A DNA stretch of 64,000 bases, from NCBI GenBank assembly GCA_963082975.1, contig OY720347.1, forward strand, positions 16,753,187 to 16,817,186. Direction: 5' to 3'. The position numbers were made by a program, and so were the translations under genes. This document shows, piece after piece, positions 22,684 to 33,830 of this stretch. Positions within the stretch are counted from its first letter, which is position 1. Every line of letters starts with the position of its first letter. The stretch comes from Labia minor. Its lineage: Eukaryota > Arthropoda > Insecta > Dermaptera > Spongiphoridae. The notes beneath the pieces were generated by a model that made no database searches, was not told where the DNA came from, and saw only the letters and a program-made list of their open reading frames with translations.

Positions 22684-25275
22684 TATCCTCGTATATATTG
22701 AATTTATTTATTTGTCATTCTCTTTCTGAGGTTTATTTTCACCTTTAATTATTATTTAGCATATTTTTTTATAAATAAGATTTATTTTTTGAAGTAAGTT
22801 AAACCTCTATTTATTTTATTTGATATAATTTATATAAGAGTTTTCTAATGAGAAATCTTTTTCTCTAACCAAAGGATTGTTATTCCTTTGAGCTTTCATT
22901 CTTGGTTCTCGATATTGTTACTTTTAATATATTTAACGAATACTGAAATTGTTTTGACTAAATTCATACAAATATTTTTCTAGAATATTATATAAATTAT
23001 CGAATATTTTGTTGATTTTTTTTACATTTGTCTCACATTTTCTTCTTTCTAAGATCCTCAGAGGAATTATTAATTAAAAAAAAACATATTTTAATTAAAT
23101 AAGGAGAAGAAATATTTATTTTTTATGTGTTAATTCTTTTTGTAAATTATGAATTAATTCCAACTGATATAATATGTATAATTAATATAAGTTCTTGAGA
23201 AGAATATTAATTCTTATTAAAAATAATATGAAAAAAAGATCTTCATTTATGTAATATAGGCATTTTACCATAACCAGGATTTTATTTAAATTTTTTACTC
23301 ACATCTGTTTCAAATCGTATTTTTGGAAAAAGAATCATTTGGAATGTTCATATGTAGTTCAACTCTGCAAAAAAAGAGTTATTTCGTCGTCTTGTCAGAA
23401 AGTATTATTTGTTTTCACGATTTTTATGTCCTATCGGAAAGGAATTTTTGATAATCCATGAATAATTTGCAATCGATTTGATGCTCTCAGATGAGTTTTC
23501 ATGGTACAATACAAAAGGATTAGTAATAAAAGAAGAAAATAGCATAAGACTTGATGAAATATGTATGTATAAATACATATAAAGATGTAAAAATAGCAAA
23601 ATATGAGTATATATAATAATGGGTTATATATAAATCCATACTTTCGTATAATATAAGATTTATATCTTATTGGATATCTATTTTGAGAAATTATTCAAAT
23701 TAATCAAATGATTGGCAAAATGTCTTTTGAGGTATAAATCATATTGATCCATCCAAGAAGAAATTAGTATTATTAGAATAGGATAAGAACATATATTTAA
23801 TCTTTAATAATATTTATAAGAAAAACTATATTTTAATAAATCTATATATTTATATATAAAATAAATCACGAAAAATATATCATTTATTTGAATTGCTAAA
23901 AATTTCCTAAATATTTTCTAAATATACCTATTTATACCCATATATTTGACATAAATTTTATTAAAGACTTTTTAACAGTTAAATAAGAGAAATTTTGAAA
24001 TTTAATAATTTAATAATTTTCATTCAATAAAAAATATTAAAAAAAAAATGTTTTTCACATTTTTTCCCTGTTTTTCAATAACAAAATTGGATTATTTATG
24101 CAAACTGGCATTCGAAAAATTTCCATTTCATTTGGTATTGATTATTATTACGAATAAATAACTAATTTGTTCCTCTTCATTTCATTTTTGCCATTTAAAA
24201 AAAAATATCTCCATTTGACTTATACACCTTTTCTTTATCTCTTTTTAGCCTGTGCACATTTCTTATATTTTGCTTTTTCACTCGATTTTTCTTTCTTTTT
24301 CATTCTTTTTGAATATAATTTATTACTTAGTGATTTCTCAAGGAAGTATTTTTTTTTCATCTTTAAATCTCCAAGGAAGAGTAAAAAGGTCCGTTTATTG
24401 CGCTTAACCTTTCTAATACTAATAGAAATATTAAGTTTTCAAATCCAGCTCGATGAAAAATTGATTTTTCTCTTTTGTCTTCAGTAAGAAGATATTCATT
24501 TATTATATTAAGTATTTTTTAATCCTATGATTTAGTTATTTTTCAAAAAATAAAAAAAAAATTATAAATATTTTGATTAAATTTATGGTTTTAATTTGTC
24601 TTTATCAAATATAAAACAAAATGATGACAGAATATACGCGTATATGAAAATTAAATTTTTTTATTAAGAATATTTGTAACTTTAATATATTTAATAAGAA
24701 TTATTATACATTATTTGTTAATTCAATTTTATATCACAAAATATCGTATAGATTTTTTATTAATTTTCAATTTAATGATTTTAGAAATGTTCGTTGTTTT
24801 AATTAATAAATTTATCTTTTTTTTTGGTAATAAATTGAATCTTAGAATAATATTTACTCTTACTAAATGAATTTAGCAGAAAAAAAAGATGCTGACGTGA
24901 TAACTAGCTGATCCCCTGAAATTCCTTCAATGGGCTGACACGTTTAACCTTTTTTTTATTCCTTATCTCTTATTTCCCCTACTAAGTTTAATTAATTGTA
25001 ATTAAAAATTTCACTTCTCATTATTTATAGCTTCATCGAGAATAATAATTGGATTAATTGAATGAAAAATTAAGTTATTATCTTTGAAAGATTGTAATAG
25101 CCAGAAGACGAGTTTATTTACTTCCTCCTAGAATTTCATAATCAATTTATAATTTTTTTTAATCTATTTTTTAATGTATTTTATATTCATTTTCAAACAA
25201 GTTTAATATTGTATAATTTAATCATAATAAATTTATCAGTATTGTAATTTTTAAAATGACATATAAAATTAAAAT
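22684..25275. other. No recognised feature
   Basis: AT-rich. A 106-codon frame at 24167-24487 is F/L/S-rich from T-rich sequence and matches nothing. No repeats shared with the window. Confidence 0.45.
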
Positions 25276-25850
25276 TAATAGGGTGGATCATCACCTCGTC
25301 AGTTTGGTTTGATAATTTTTCGTGTGGGAGTGAAACACGCTATGAATTCGCATTTCAGAAAGGCCTCGTTGATTTAGAAAGTCCAACCTTTTACAATTTA
25401 TTATAAATTGGCCCTAACAATGTCTCTTGGATCTAAATGGCCCAAGGGTTATTTGTAGAAGATTTTAATTTGTCGGATGTGCGTTGTCTTTGAAGATCTG
25501 TTAATCAATCACGTGGCCAAAATAAATTGACTAAAAGGGAAATCTTGAAATAATAGAATTCACTACTACCTTGATATGATAGGTGTGGTTTTATTTTATA
25601 AAATAATTTACATGGTATAACAATAACAATATATACATTTACAGGGGAGACTCTCGAGTATGGAAATTTTAAAAGTGCTTACAGGTGAAGCAGGTAAGTT
25701 TTAGAAAATTACAGTTCAGGAGTTGAGTAGTTTGCATATTCGAACCGAATAGTCTGTGATTAGGTTATTGGTATAATGTATATTGGAAGGGGGAATGTGT
25801 ATTTTCTAGGTTCATGTAGATCAACAGATGGCCGAACATTTCATTCTAAA
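25276..25850. other. Block of higher G+C with an exon-like segment
   Basis: Noticeably less AT-rich than its surroundings. Within it, 25645-25693 (49 nt) is preceded by a pyrimidine-poor but correct TTTACAG acceptor and followed by CAG/GTAAGT, a perfect donor. No long frame supports a gene, and the block resembles no element known to me. Could be a degraded LTR or a non-coding exon. Confidence 0.3.
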
Positions 25851-26046
25851 ATATTTTGAAAATGACATTTACAAAAAAATTTATTTTAGATAATCAAATT
25901 CAAAATAAATTTTTTAATAATATAAATTACTTTTAATATAAGTAAATAAATAATCAAAATAAATAATTAATGATTTTATAGAAATAATCATTTACAATAT
26001 TTAAATATGATATAAATATATTGTATATACCAGTATATATATAGTA

Positions 26047-26541
26047 CATGGGCTGAAAAGTCTCGGGATTTTTTAATAGGTGACGCCGCTAGAAAATGAA
26101 CATTGCTCATTTCGAGAGGCTCATCTTTCACTAGTTTATGTATGAAGTATCATGACATTTCGACATTCGTTTACAAGCTACAGTCATTTGAGTGACGCTA
26201 CTTTCGCCTTCATAAGAAAAATGAAAAAACAGGCGTTTTATTCGAATTGGTTGCTCGCCCACCGTATTCTCCAGACTTGGCCCCCAGCGACTATTATCTG
26301 TTCCCAAACCTCAAGCGGTGGCTCCAGGGAAAGAGATTCATATCGAAGGAGGAAGTCATCGCGGAAACCGAAGTGTATTTCAAAGATATGAACATTTCGT
26401 ACTACAGAAGGGGCATCGAAATGTTGGGAGATCGATATACCAAGTGTAGCACCCTCGAAGGCAACTATGTTGAGGAATAAATAGAATTTTACCCAAAAAA
26501 TGCTTATATTCATTAAAAATCCCAGGACTTTTCAGCCCATG
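26047..26541 (+). mobile_element. Deleted mariner element, copy M2, with transposase tail
   Basis: 495 bp between TA dinucleotides (26045-26046 and 26542-26543). Termini CATGGGCTGAAAAGTC and GACTTTTCAGCCCATG are exact inverted repeats, extended imperfectly to about 28 bp. An ATGAAAAAACAG start at 26221 is joined directly to the transposase 3' region: the frame 26247-26480 (77 codons) contains PPYSPDLAPSDYYLFPNL, the third-Asp motif of mariners, then a normal C-terminus (LEGNYVEE) and stop. About 270 codons including the first two catalytic Asp are missing, so it cannot transpose on its own. Confidence 0.88.
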
Positions 26542-26556
26542 TAGTATATATATGTA

Positions 26557-26715
26557 CAGGACTGGTTGTAGGGTTTTAAGCGCCCTGGAAAAAACAAAAT
26601 TTTGCGCCCTTTCATACAAATTATCTTTTAAATAATGAAAATAAAAAATATTTTTATATCGGTGCCCCTCAAAATTTAGTGTCTGGGCAGGCACCCGGCT
26701 TGCCCGCCCCCTTTA
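26557..26715. mobile_element. Probable hAT-like fragment
   Basis: Starts CAGGACTGGTTGTAGGG, carries GCGCCCT twice and GCACCCGGCTTGCCCGCCC at the right end. The composition and start resemble hAT miniatures but the right end does not form a terminal repeat, and I find no target duplication. Confidence 0.3.
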
Positions 26716-26934
26716 TATCAGACGGTATATAAATAATGATTCAACCTAAATTATTGAAAATATCTTTATAATTTGAATAATTTGGTTTAATATTTAAAAA
26801 TTTTGTATATAAAATTTATTCACATTCAAATCATTTTATTTAAATTATTAGGAAGAATTAAAATTTTGTAAACAATTTTGAAAATAATTTTTAATTTCGA
26901 ATATTTGTAGATATTGATGATGAAATCTTTCCAT

Positions 26935-27569
26935 TATCTTATCTTATTATGCTAGCTAAAATTGTATATATATTTCTATATATATATAACCATTGGTTCT
27001 CAAAAACCGCTCTAACGATTTTTTTCAAATTTACACTAGATATAGTATTTATAAAGAAAAATTGAGTTTTATTGATCACATCTCTTGAAACTTACAGCTT
27101 CATTATTAATTTCTTAATTGAAAATTATATATGGGTGTGACGTCATCAATTTTACTTCAATTAATATTTTTTTTATATTTAAAATATTTTAAAATAAAAT
27201 AAATTTCGAAATAAAATTAAAAATATTTATTTTTAATAATATATATATATATATATATATATTATTAATCTTAATTAATTAATTATTAACAAAAAAATAC
27301 GGTTGGTTGATTCCCGCTTTTTTTTAAATGAATTGTATTAACATTTTTTTATATATTTAAAATATTTTAAAATTCATTATTTAATTTCAAAATAAAATTA
27401 AAAATATTTATTTTTAATAAAATATATATATATATTTATTAATCACTCTCAAAAAAAACAAAAACAAAAACAAAAAAAACATATAATTCTTGCAAAGAGA
27501 TTAAAAATGTCATTTTATAGAAAGAAATATAGATATATACAATTTTAGCTAGCATAATAAGATAAGATA
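26935..27569. mobile_element. Miniature element with 37-bp perfect terminal inverted repeats
   Basis: 26935-26971 and 27533-27569 are exact reverse complements (TATCTTATCTTATTATGCTA...). The 560-bp interior is AT-rich and includes two copies of a roughly 90-bp block (about 27165-27255 and 27345-27435), a TGACGTCA at 27137-27144, and (TA)n. No coding capacity. Superfamily not determined, and no clear target duplication is visible. Confidence 0.65.
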
Positions 27570-27580
27570 TATTAGTCTAT

Positions 27581-27630
27581 TGGGTAAAGGCACTGTTTTG
27601 AATAGTCAACTTAGCAGGATCGAAACCGGC
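27581..27630 (+). other. tRNA-like Pol III promoter pair (SINE head?)
   Basis: TGGGTAAAGGC at 27581-27591 resembles an A box and GGATCGAAACC at 27617-27627 fits the B-box consensus; a purine/T-run tail follows. The A-to-B spacing is short. It lies directly beside the right terminal repeat of the preceding element. Confidence 0.3.
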
Positions 27631-28220
27631 GGAAAAAAATTTTTTTTTTTTTTTTTATCTATTATTTTATATTTATTTATTCATTGTTCTTTGATTAAAT
27701 TTAATTTCTTTTATTTTATTTTATTAATTAAAATGATGCAACATTTAATAATTGTAATATTGTAATAAATTTTATTTTTTTTATTTTATTAATTACTTAT
27801 TAGTCATTAACTAATAATTTAATATTAATTCAAAATTTTATAAATTTTTATTATTTAATTTTGCTTTTGTTTATATATATATTTTAATTAACTTATCTTA
27901 TCTTTTAATTTATATATGGACAAATGACACTCATATTGAAATTTGACTCCCGCCTTTTTTTAAAAGATATTTTTTTTATATTTAAAATATTTTAAAATTT
28001 TTTATTTAATTTCGAAATAAAATTAAAAATATATATTTTAATAATATTTTATAATTATAAATTACGATATATATTTATCATTCTTCCAATAAAAAAAAAA
28101 TATTCATGCACTTAGAAACATATATCTAATAATACATATTTATGTATTATTGAGGACCCCAAGTTCCATGCAATGATGCAACATTTAATAATTGTAATAA
28201 ATAATTAAAGAATTGTATAT
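27631..28220. repeat. AT-rich direct repeats
   Basis: A third copy of the block found twice at 27165-27435 lies at about 27955-28055, preceded, as at 27309, by a GA(T/C)TCCCGC phrase and T-run. ATGATGCAACATTTAATAAT occurs at 27733 and again at about 28173. These look like pieces of older dispersed elements. Confidence 0.5.
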
Positions 28221-28321
28221 CAGCTCGGTGTCCCAAGTATTAATATTACCAGCCAAACCCAATATAATAATGAATTATTTTTTTTTAACTTAATTACCTA
28301 GCCGAGGCTCGGGGTCCCGGT
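28221..28321 (+). repeat. Family C repeat, uninterrupted copy C1
   Basis: About 100 bp: CAGCTCGGTGTCCCAAG, TTAATATTACCAGCC, a T-run, then GCCGAGGCTCGGGGTCCCGG. It serves as the empty-site reference for copy C2, into which family B inserted. The right end can form a stem in C2 (CCGAGCC/GGCTCGG). Family unknown. Confidence 0.7.
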
Positions 28322-28647
28322 GTGATCTTAATATATTGTCAGAATTAGATAAATAATGTAGAGAAAAATTATTTAAAAATAGATATTTATTTAAATGAAA
28401 TAAAATTATTTAATTTACAGAATGAAAATGTCTATAATAATGTCTAAACATTTTTTCGAGCGACAGCTCGGTATCCCAGGTATTAATATTACCAGCCAAA
28501 CCCAATAATAATGAATCATTTTTTACCGACCGACGATAGTAAGGGAGGTATTGTTTTCACACCAAATTTCACATTTGGAGATTTTTACATATCTCCACGA
28601 ATCATGCATTTTCTAAACAGAAAAAAGTATTTTTAGCATGATGTCTG

Positions 28648-28700
28648 TCCGTCTGTCCGTCCGTCCGTCCGTCCGTCTGTCCGTCCGTCTGTCCGTCCGT
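28648..28700. repeat. (GTCC)n / (GTCT)n microsatellite
   Basis: Tetranucleotide tract inside family B copy 1, much longer than in copies 2 and 3. Confidence 0.9.
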
Positions 28701-28965
28701 ATAGATGTGTACAGCCTGAACGGCTCAACCGATTTTGATGAAATTTGGTATATTTACTTAATGCATCAGTGGGATGAATTGATCAACTTTTGGTGCAATT
28801 CCGGAAACCGGAAGTGGTAATATTAGCGATCGACGATAGGAAGGAAAGGGTTATTTTCACACCAAAGGAGATTTTTTTATATATCACCACGAATCATGCA
28901 TTTTGTATTGGTTTTATCCTCGAAAAAAATCATATTTATTATTTTTTTCTTGATTTAAAATTATA

Positions 28966-28995
28966 TGACGTCATCCAGCCATGCATGACGTCACA
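28966..28995. promoter_or_regulatory. Paired TGACGTCA-type palindromes
   Basis: ATGACGTCAT and ATGACGTCAC lie 10 bp apart in family B copy 1. The pair is kept in copy 2 (about 50229 and 50249), and one site in copy 3 (about 19595). TGACGTCA is the binding palindrome of CREB/ATF-type bZIP factors; use as such here is inference. Confidence 0.4.
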
Positions 28996-29222
28996 GCCTG
29001 GTCTTGCATATATATTATAAATAAAATAAAATTAAAAATGTTTATATTTATTATTTATGTATCCATATCTGTTTTTTATTACATTAATAGATATATGAAA
29101 ATTATTTGAAATTGTTTCTGTAGCTGGAAATTAATTTATTTCAAACCGTCGGTCGGTTCGGACCTGGCCACAGGTCAACTTATTTTAACTTAAGTACCGA
29201 GCCGAGGCTCGGGGTCCCGGTA

Positions 29223-30413
29223 CTTTATTATTTATGAAAGAAACTTACATAAACCATTTTTAAATTCCAATTTTTATTGGTTGAAGATAATATATGATTG
29301 ACTTATTCCCTGAATACATTTACCTATATAAGGAATAATCATTACTCAATTATATACGTAATATCATAACCAAGATTGTTTTTAGAGACAATTACACATT
29401 TAAACACATTATAAATCAAGAATCCAGTTAATAAGAATTATTATTATTTTATTTTTTACTTGAATGTCCCGCAGCTTTGCTTATATATTCATGAATTTAT
29501 CTTATAAATAATCGAAATCTAATTCTATTCTATTTTATACGGATTAAATTGTATAATTATTACATTTTTTTATTATAAAGCAAACATAAATAACAAAAAA
29601 AAATGTTTTTATAGCTCTATATATTATCTGAATAATAAAGTTGATATTTTGAAAGAAAGGCTTGGCGTATGAATAAAATATAAACAAATTTACAAAAACA
29701 TATTATTAAATGTACGGGAGGAGATAAAAAATGAAGGGTGGATCGAGTCGGACGATGGAACCCTGAGAATTGAACCGAACGAATGAAAGCATGCTGCTCA
29801 ACGTTGCATAAACCCTTTGCATGTCTTTTTTCAGATTGTTTTTCCCCTCTCTTTATTAGGCTTCACGTGAAAAGAAATATTGCCCTTTTTATGCTCAATA
29901 ACAGGCTGGTTATCATTTGGCCCCGTTTAAAACACACCAAGAATAATAAATTACAATCATAAGATCTAAATTGAAAAATTAAATTTTTTATTATTATCAA
30001 CACTTTGTAAGGAAATTCATTGGTATATTTTTTTTTCATAAAGTTTAAACGATTTGAATATTGTTTGAACACAAGCATTTTTTTATTTTTATTTTTTTTA
30101 TTTTTTTGATATTCAACAAGTAACCATGTTTTAGGTGTTTTAATAATAATTATTATTAGAATTCTTGTTTTGAAATGAAAAAAAATAAAAATAAAAATAA
30201 GAAAAATTAAATATAATATCAATTATTTTCTTTTCAGAATCCAACACTATTACAATTGTAATCACAAATCAAGAATATATAATATATACTTTAGTATTAT
30301 GTATTTATTTTAAAATATATTACCTCTTCTCTCTTCTAGAGTTAAAAATAATAATAATTAAATGATTATAAATTGATTAAATGAAACAAATTTGTGTTGT
30401 AATTAGTAATTTT
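29223..30413. other. No recognised feature
   Basis: AT-rich. A less AT-rich piece at 29710-29830 has a B-box-like sequence but does not fold as a tRNA. Confidence 0.45.
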
Positions 30414-30827
30414 CACCAGAGATAATATTGCGATCACGGAAAATTTCGATTTCGAGATTTTGATGTTTTTATACGTTTTGAAGGTTCCTGAATCATTTTC
30501 ACTAAGGTTGAGAAAAATGTCTGTGCGTATGTAGCTCATCCAGAAGTAGGTCTAAACTGACCGTAAAAATAAAGATATATATTTGATAGTTTTTTACATG
30601 ATTAAAAATTGTATAAAACTGCTATATATAAAATTTCAGCTTGATTGAATCGCTGTAAGTATCGGAATTAATTTTTTAACACGCGACGACGAGTCAAACA
30701 CGAGGTGGTTTAATAAATATTGTTTATTAATTAATTTATAATTAATTAATTAAATTTAATTTAAATATATAACACAAGTTATTTTATCCAATTTAAATTG
30801 CGAGTTAGTCGAATGGAGACACTCCAG
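30414..30827 (+). mobile_element. Helentron-type non-autonomous element, family A copy 2 (internally deleted)
   Basis: Matches family A copy 3 from GCGATCACG.AAA onward. The 5' inverted repeat has decayed, the 3' partner GCGAGTTAGT (30800-30809) and the stem-loop TGGAG-ACA-CTCCA (30814-30826) are present. About 150 bp including most of the microsatellite and the ATGATGAAATTTGG phrase are missing compared with copy 3. Confidence 0.6.
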
Positions 30828-31336
30828 ATTTATTTTTTAACATTACTTATAGATTATTTATAATTTTCTTAAAATTTTGTTTTCATTCGTCTTTTATTTT
30901 ACAATATGAACCATCAATGTTTATTATTATCCCCCTTCACCTTTTAAATTTGCTTCGGGCTACGTGCATGTTTTATTTTAAAATGCTTTATTAGCAAATT
31001 GATGAATATAAATAAAAGAATACCTAAGTCTATATAATTATATTTAAAATATTACATGATGTTTAGTAGATCTAAAACATTAAATATATTTTTTTATCGT
31101 ACTTTATTAAAAAAAATCTACTAAAATGTAAAAAAAGTGAAAAAAAGCATTGACACTGGAAAAGACAATTTATAAACATAACTTCAAACAGTTGATTATA
31201 TTAAATGTAAATAGGTATATACATATATATATATATACCCAATTTAACATAAAAATAAATTGAATTGTATTCCACTTTCCTAATTACAATAGTTAATTTA
31301 TTTTAATGTTACATATGATTACATGTTTAATAATAT
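30828..31336. other. No recognised feature
   Basis: AT-rich with a short (TA)n at about 31221-31237. Confidence 0.5.
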
Positions 31337-31956
31337 CAGGGGTGGACAAACTTTTTTAGGAAAGGGTCAAATATAAAAACTTTAAAGATTTGTTAGAAGA
31401 CATGTTAGAATATATATTTTACTATCTTGATGAAGAATCTAATAAAAAATAAATTTTAAATTAATTAATTAATACATTTTTCATTAATGTGATGAATGTA
31501 ATTGTTTTTTTTTTTTGAAATATTATTTCATGATAATTGGGTACAAAGTTAATAATTCTTTCTATAATTAAAGTTGTTTGCAAAAGGTTATCTGTTAATA
31601 ATTATCTGTATTGCGATTTTGTATACTTTTGTGTCTTTTCACATTGGTATGTATTCCCGAATACAGATATAAACCCTTGTACAGATTATTTTAATTGACC
31701 GTATTCATTTTCGTAAAGATATTCATAGAATTGTGTTAGAACCATACATCTGAACTTCGTGTTTAGTGTGCCATCATTTTGCAGATCAATGACTTCTATC
31801 TGAATTTCTAACAGAAGTTCGTCAATCGTACACTCAAATGAATTTGGAAATATGAAAATTTATTTTGTATTTGCATCAAAAATGACATCGCGCGGGTCGG
31901 ATAAAAATAGATGGTGGGCCAGATTTTACCCGCGGGCCGTAGTTTGCCGACCCGTG
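31337..31956. mobile_element. hAT-like miniature element
   Basis: 620 bp, starts CAGGGGTGGACAAACT and ends AGTTTGCCGACCCGTG, inverted repeats with a few mismatches. Flanks AATAATAT and ATTTATAT match at 6 of 8, suggesting an older insertion. Sub-terminal CGCGGGTCGG and CCCGCGGGCC are GC-rich against an AT-rich body. Confidence 0.7.
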
Positions 31957-33529
31957 ATTTATATCATAGAAATTTGTATTAATTAAATTGTAAATCGTAT
32001 CTTTACCATATAATAAATATTACTACAAATTTGGATTGTGACATAACCTTTTTTTTTTTTTATTTGTAAAACTTTCAGAATATATATTCTTGACCTATAT
32101 ATTATTACCTTTACTTTCTGGTGAATTCACATTGATTTATAAATATTACAGAGATCATAAATCCATTTCATCACCTGATATTTGTAACCGAACAACCCTG
32201 CATCCCTAAAAATCGGTAAGATATCTGTGTGATATATACTACTAACTTTGATAAATCTAGACAGATATTTAAGCAAGGCTTTTTGTTGAATCAGTGACTC
32301 TATATATCATATTTCTTACGCGTCTCGTCTCTCTTTTTTTTACATCTCAATTTCTCTGAAAATAACATGTGAATATATTATATATATTTATGAAAAAAAA
32401 AATAACTTGTATCATATACAATACTCGATTTTAGATTAAACGTTTTCAAAAACCAATTATTCATTAAAATGAATGTCATTAATCCCGAAATAATATATAT
32501 TAAATATTATTTCGAGATTTATATATGTATATATTAAATATATATGCTTATTGTTGTCTTTTAATAAATTTTATTGAAAAATTGGAATGAGAATTGTTGA
32601 AAAGTACCTTCACCTCTTCACTCTTCTTAATGGTATGAAGAAAGTTTCGTTTAACTAATGGACTAAAATAAATATTTGTAAAAAAACTCACTGTTAAGGT
32701 TCAATAGGAATAAAAAAAAATAATAAAGATTTGAAGATAACTTCTTCTACAAGTTTGATTGCATTTCATAAGTTTAATAGGCTTTTAGACAAATAACTCG
32801 GATATTAAAAAAAATAAATTAATGGATTCAATTAAAGTTCATGTATAAGTTATGAGCACCCTTTTAGCCAATAGATTATAATCAACTCTTAACAAATGAC
32901 ACAAACACACATATATGAGTTATCATACACAGATATTGCATTAATAATATAAAATACTTGTTCTTTTAAACAATGACCACTAGAATATCCTATAATTACA
33001 AATTCAAAAATGTAATCTAGAATTGAAACAAATGAAGGGTTTAATTTACAGACAATATTTACTTATCAAACCTAAATTAGATAAATTTAGAAAAATAAGT
33101 AATTAATTATGTTTATGAATGAAACTCAAAATGGGAATAATACTTGTAAAAGGAAATTCTTAACCTTTTCGGTGTCTGAGACATTAATATATTTGAATAT
33201 TCTGGATTAAAAATGTTTGAACTTATCTGTATGTATAATATATAAAATATTATAAAACAAATTAATTAAGATTCCGAATTGAATAAAACTAAATAAATAA
33301 ATAAATAAATATTTTAGGTAATATTTAAAAAGCTTTGAACTAAAAAGTAGAATTGAAAAATTCTAATTTACTTGTTGAAGAAGAAATGTACTATTTAAAT
33401 TTTATTTATTTCTGGTTTTTAAGAAAGACATACATTTTCTCGTTTATCAAAAGTTGAATGAATTTAGATTCGTAACAACATTTATTATGTTAGTCCTTTC
33501 CTTCCTATACAATTATTGTTTTTTTTTTC
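31957..33529. other. No recognised feature
   Basis: AT-rich; contains a (AAAT)n run at 33291-33310. Nothing recognised. Confidence 0.5.
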
Positions 33530-33830
33530 ATTTTGGTTCAAATTCGTAGAACATTTCGGACATTATCAAACAAATGTTATAATTTTCCACACATACAAAA
33601 AGCAAAAAAATCAATGCAATATACACTCATAAAGATAAACAAGATAAATTGGCGAAGACTAATTTAGTCTACAAATTGGAATGCATTGATTTAACAAACC
33701 ATAACATCTATTTCGGTGAAATTGCCATAACGTTGAAAACAAGCTAGAAGAACATAAATCATTTATTAAAAATGAAAGACTCAATATATACGACAGAACG
33801 CAAATCCATTTTAAAGATAAATGTAAAAAC
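33530..33830 (+). pseudogene. Penelope-like element GIY-YIG endonuclease remnant
   Basis: Translation from about 33653 reads LVYKLECIDLTNHNIYFGE, then ITLKT; after an in-frame stop the next frame continues LEEHKSFIKNERLN. This is the order of blocks in the GIY-YIG endonuclease at the C-terminus of Penelope-like retroelements: (V)YK..C, the Y-G-E core, the TLKTRL.EH helix, and the trailing N-rich segment. The core Tyr is present as IYFGE, where IYIGE is usual. Upstream, 33540-33600 has a frame with ENISDIIK-like residues seen before this domain. Stops and a frameshift show it is dead. No reverse transcriptase part was found. Confidence 0.6.

Larger units (their letters stand above)
28525..29179 (+). 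mobile_element. Helentron-type non-autonomous element, family B copy 1
   Basis: 655 bp. Starts ACCGACCGACGATAG directly after a T-run. Near its 3' end CGTCGGTCGGT (about 29149-29159) is the inverted repeat of the start, followed by a stem-loop ACCTG-GCCA-CAGGT and CAAC, then TT. This layout (terminal repeat at the 5' end, its partner internal to a 3' stem-loop, insertion beside T) is that of Helentron/Helitron2 elements. A (GTCC)n microsatellite lies at 28648-28700 and paired TGACGTCA-type sites at 28967 and 28987. The 60-codon frame through the microsatellite is not a gene. Confidence 0.7.
28464..29222 (+). repeat. Family C repeat, copy C2, split by family B
   Basis: 28464-28524 and 29180-29222 match the left and right halves of C1. 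Family B copy 1 sits at the T-run between them. Confidence 0.7.

Noticed and set aside
24167-24487. 106-codon hydrophobic frame
   Set aside because: Same composition artefact as above.
27165-28055. Direct repeats as a CRISPR array
   Set aside because: Repeat units are about 90 bp, imperfect and irregularly spaced in a eukaryotic context.
28638-28820. Arg/Ser/Val repeat protein at 28638
   Set aside because: Reads through the GTCC microsatellite and body of family B; same frame is disrupted in copy 3.
29730-29830. Possible tRNA gene on the minus strand
   Set aside because: GGTTCAATTCT resembles a B box but the T-arm and acceptor stem do not pair.
29863-30222. 119-codon antisense frame
   Set aside because: Poly K/N/F/I sequence from A/T runs; no motif.
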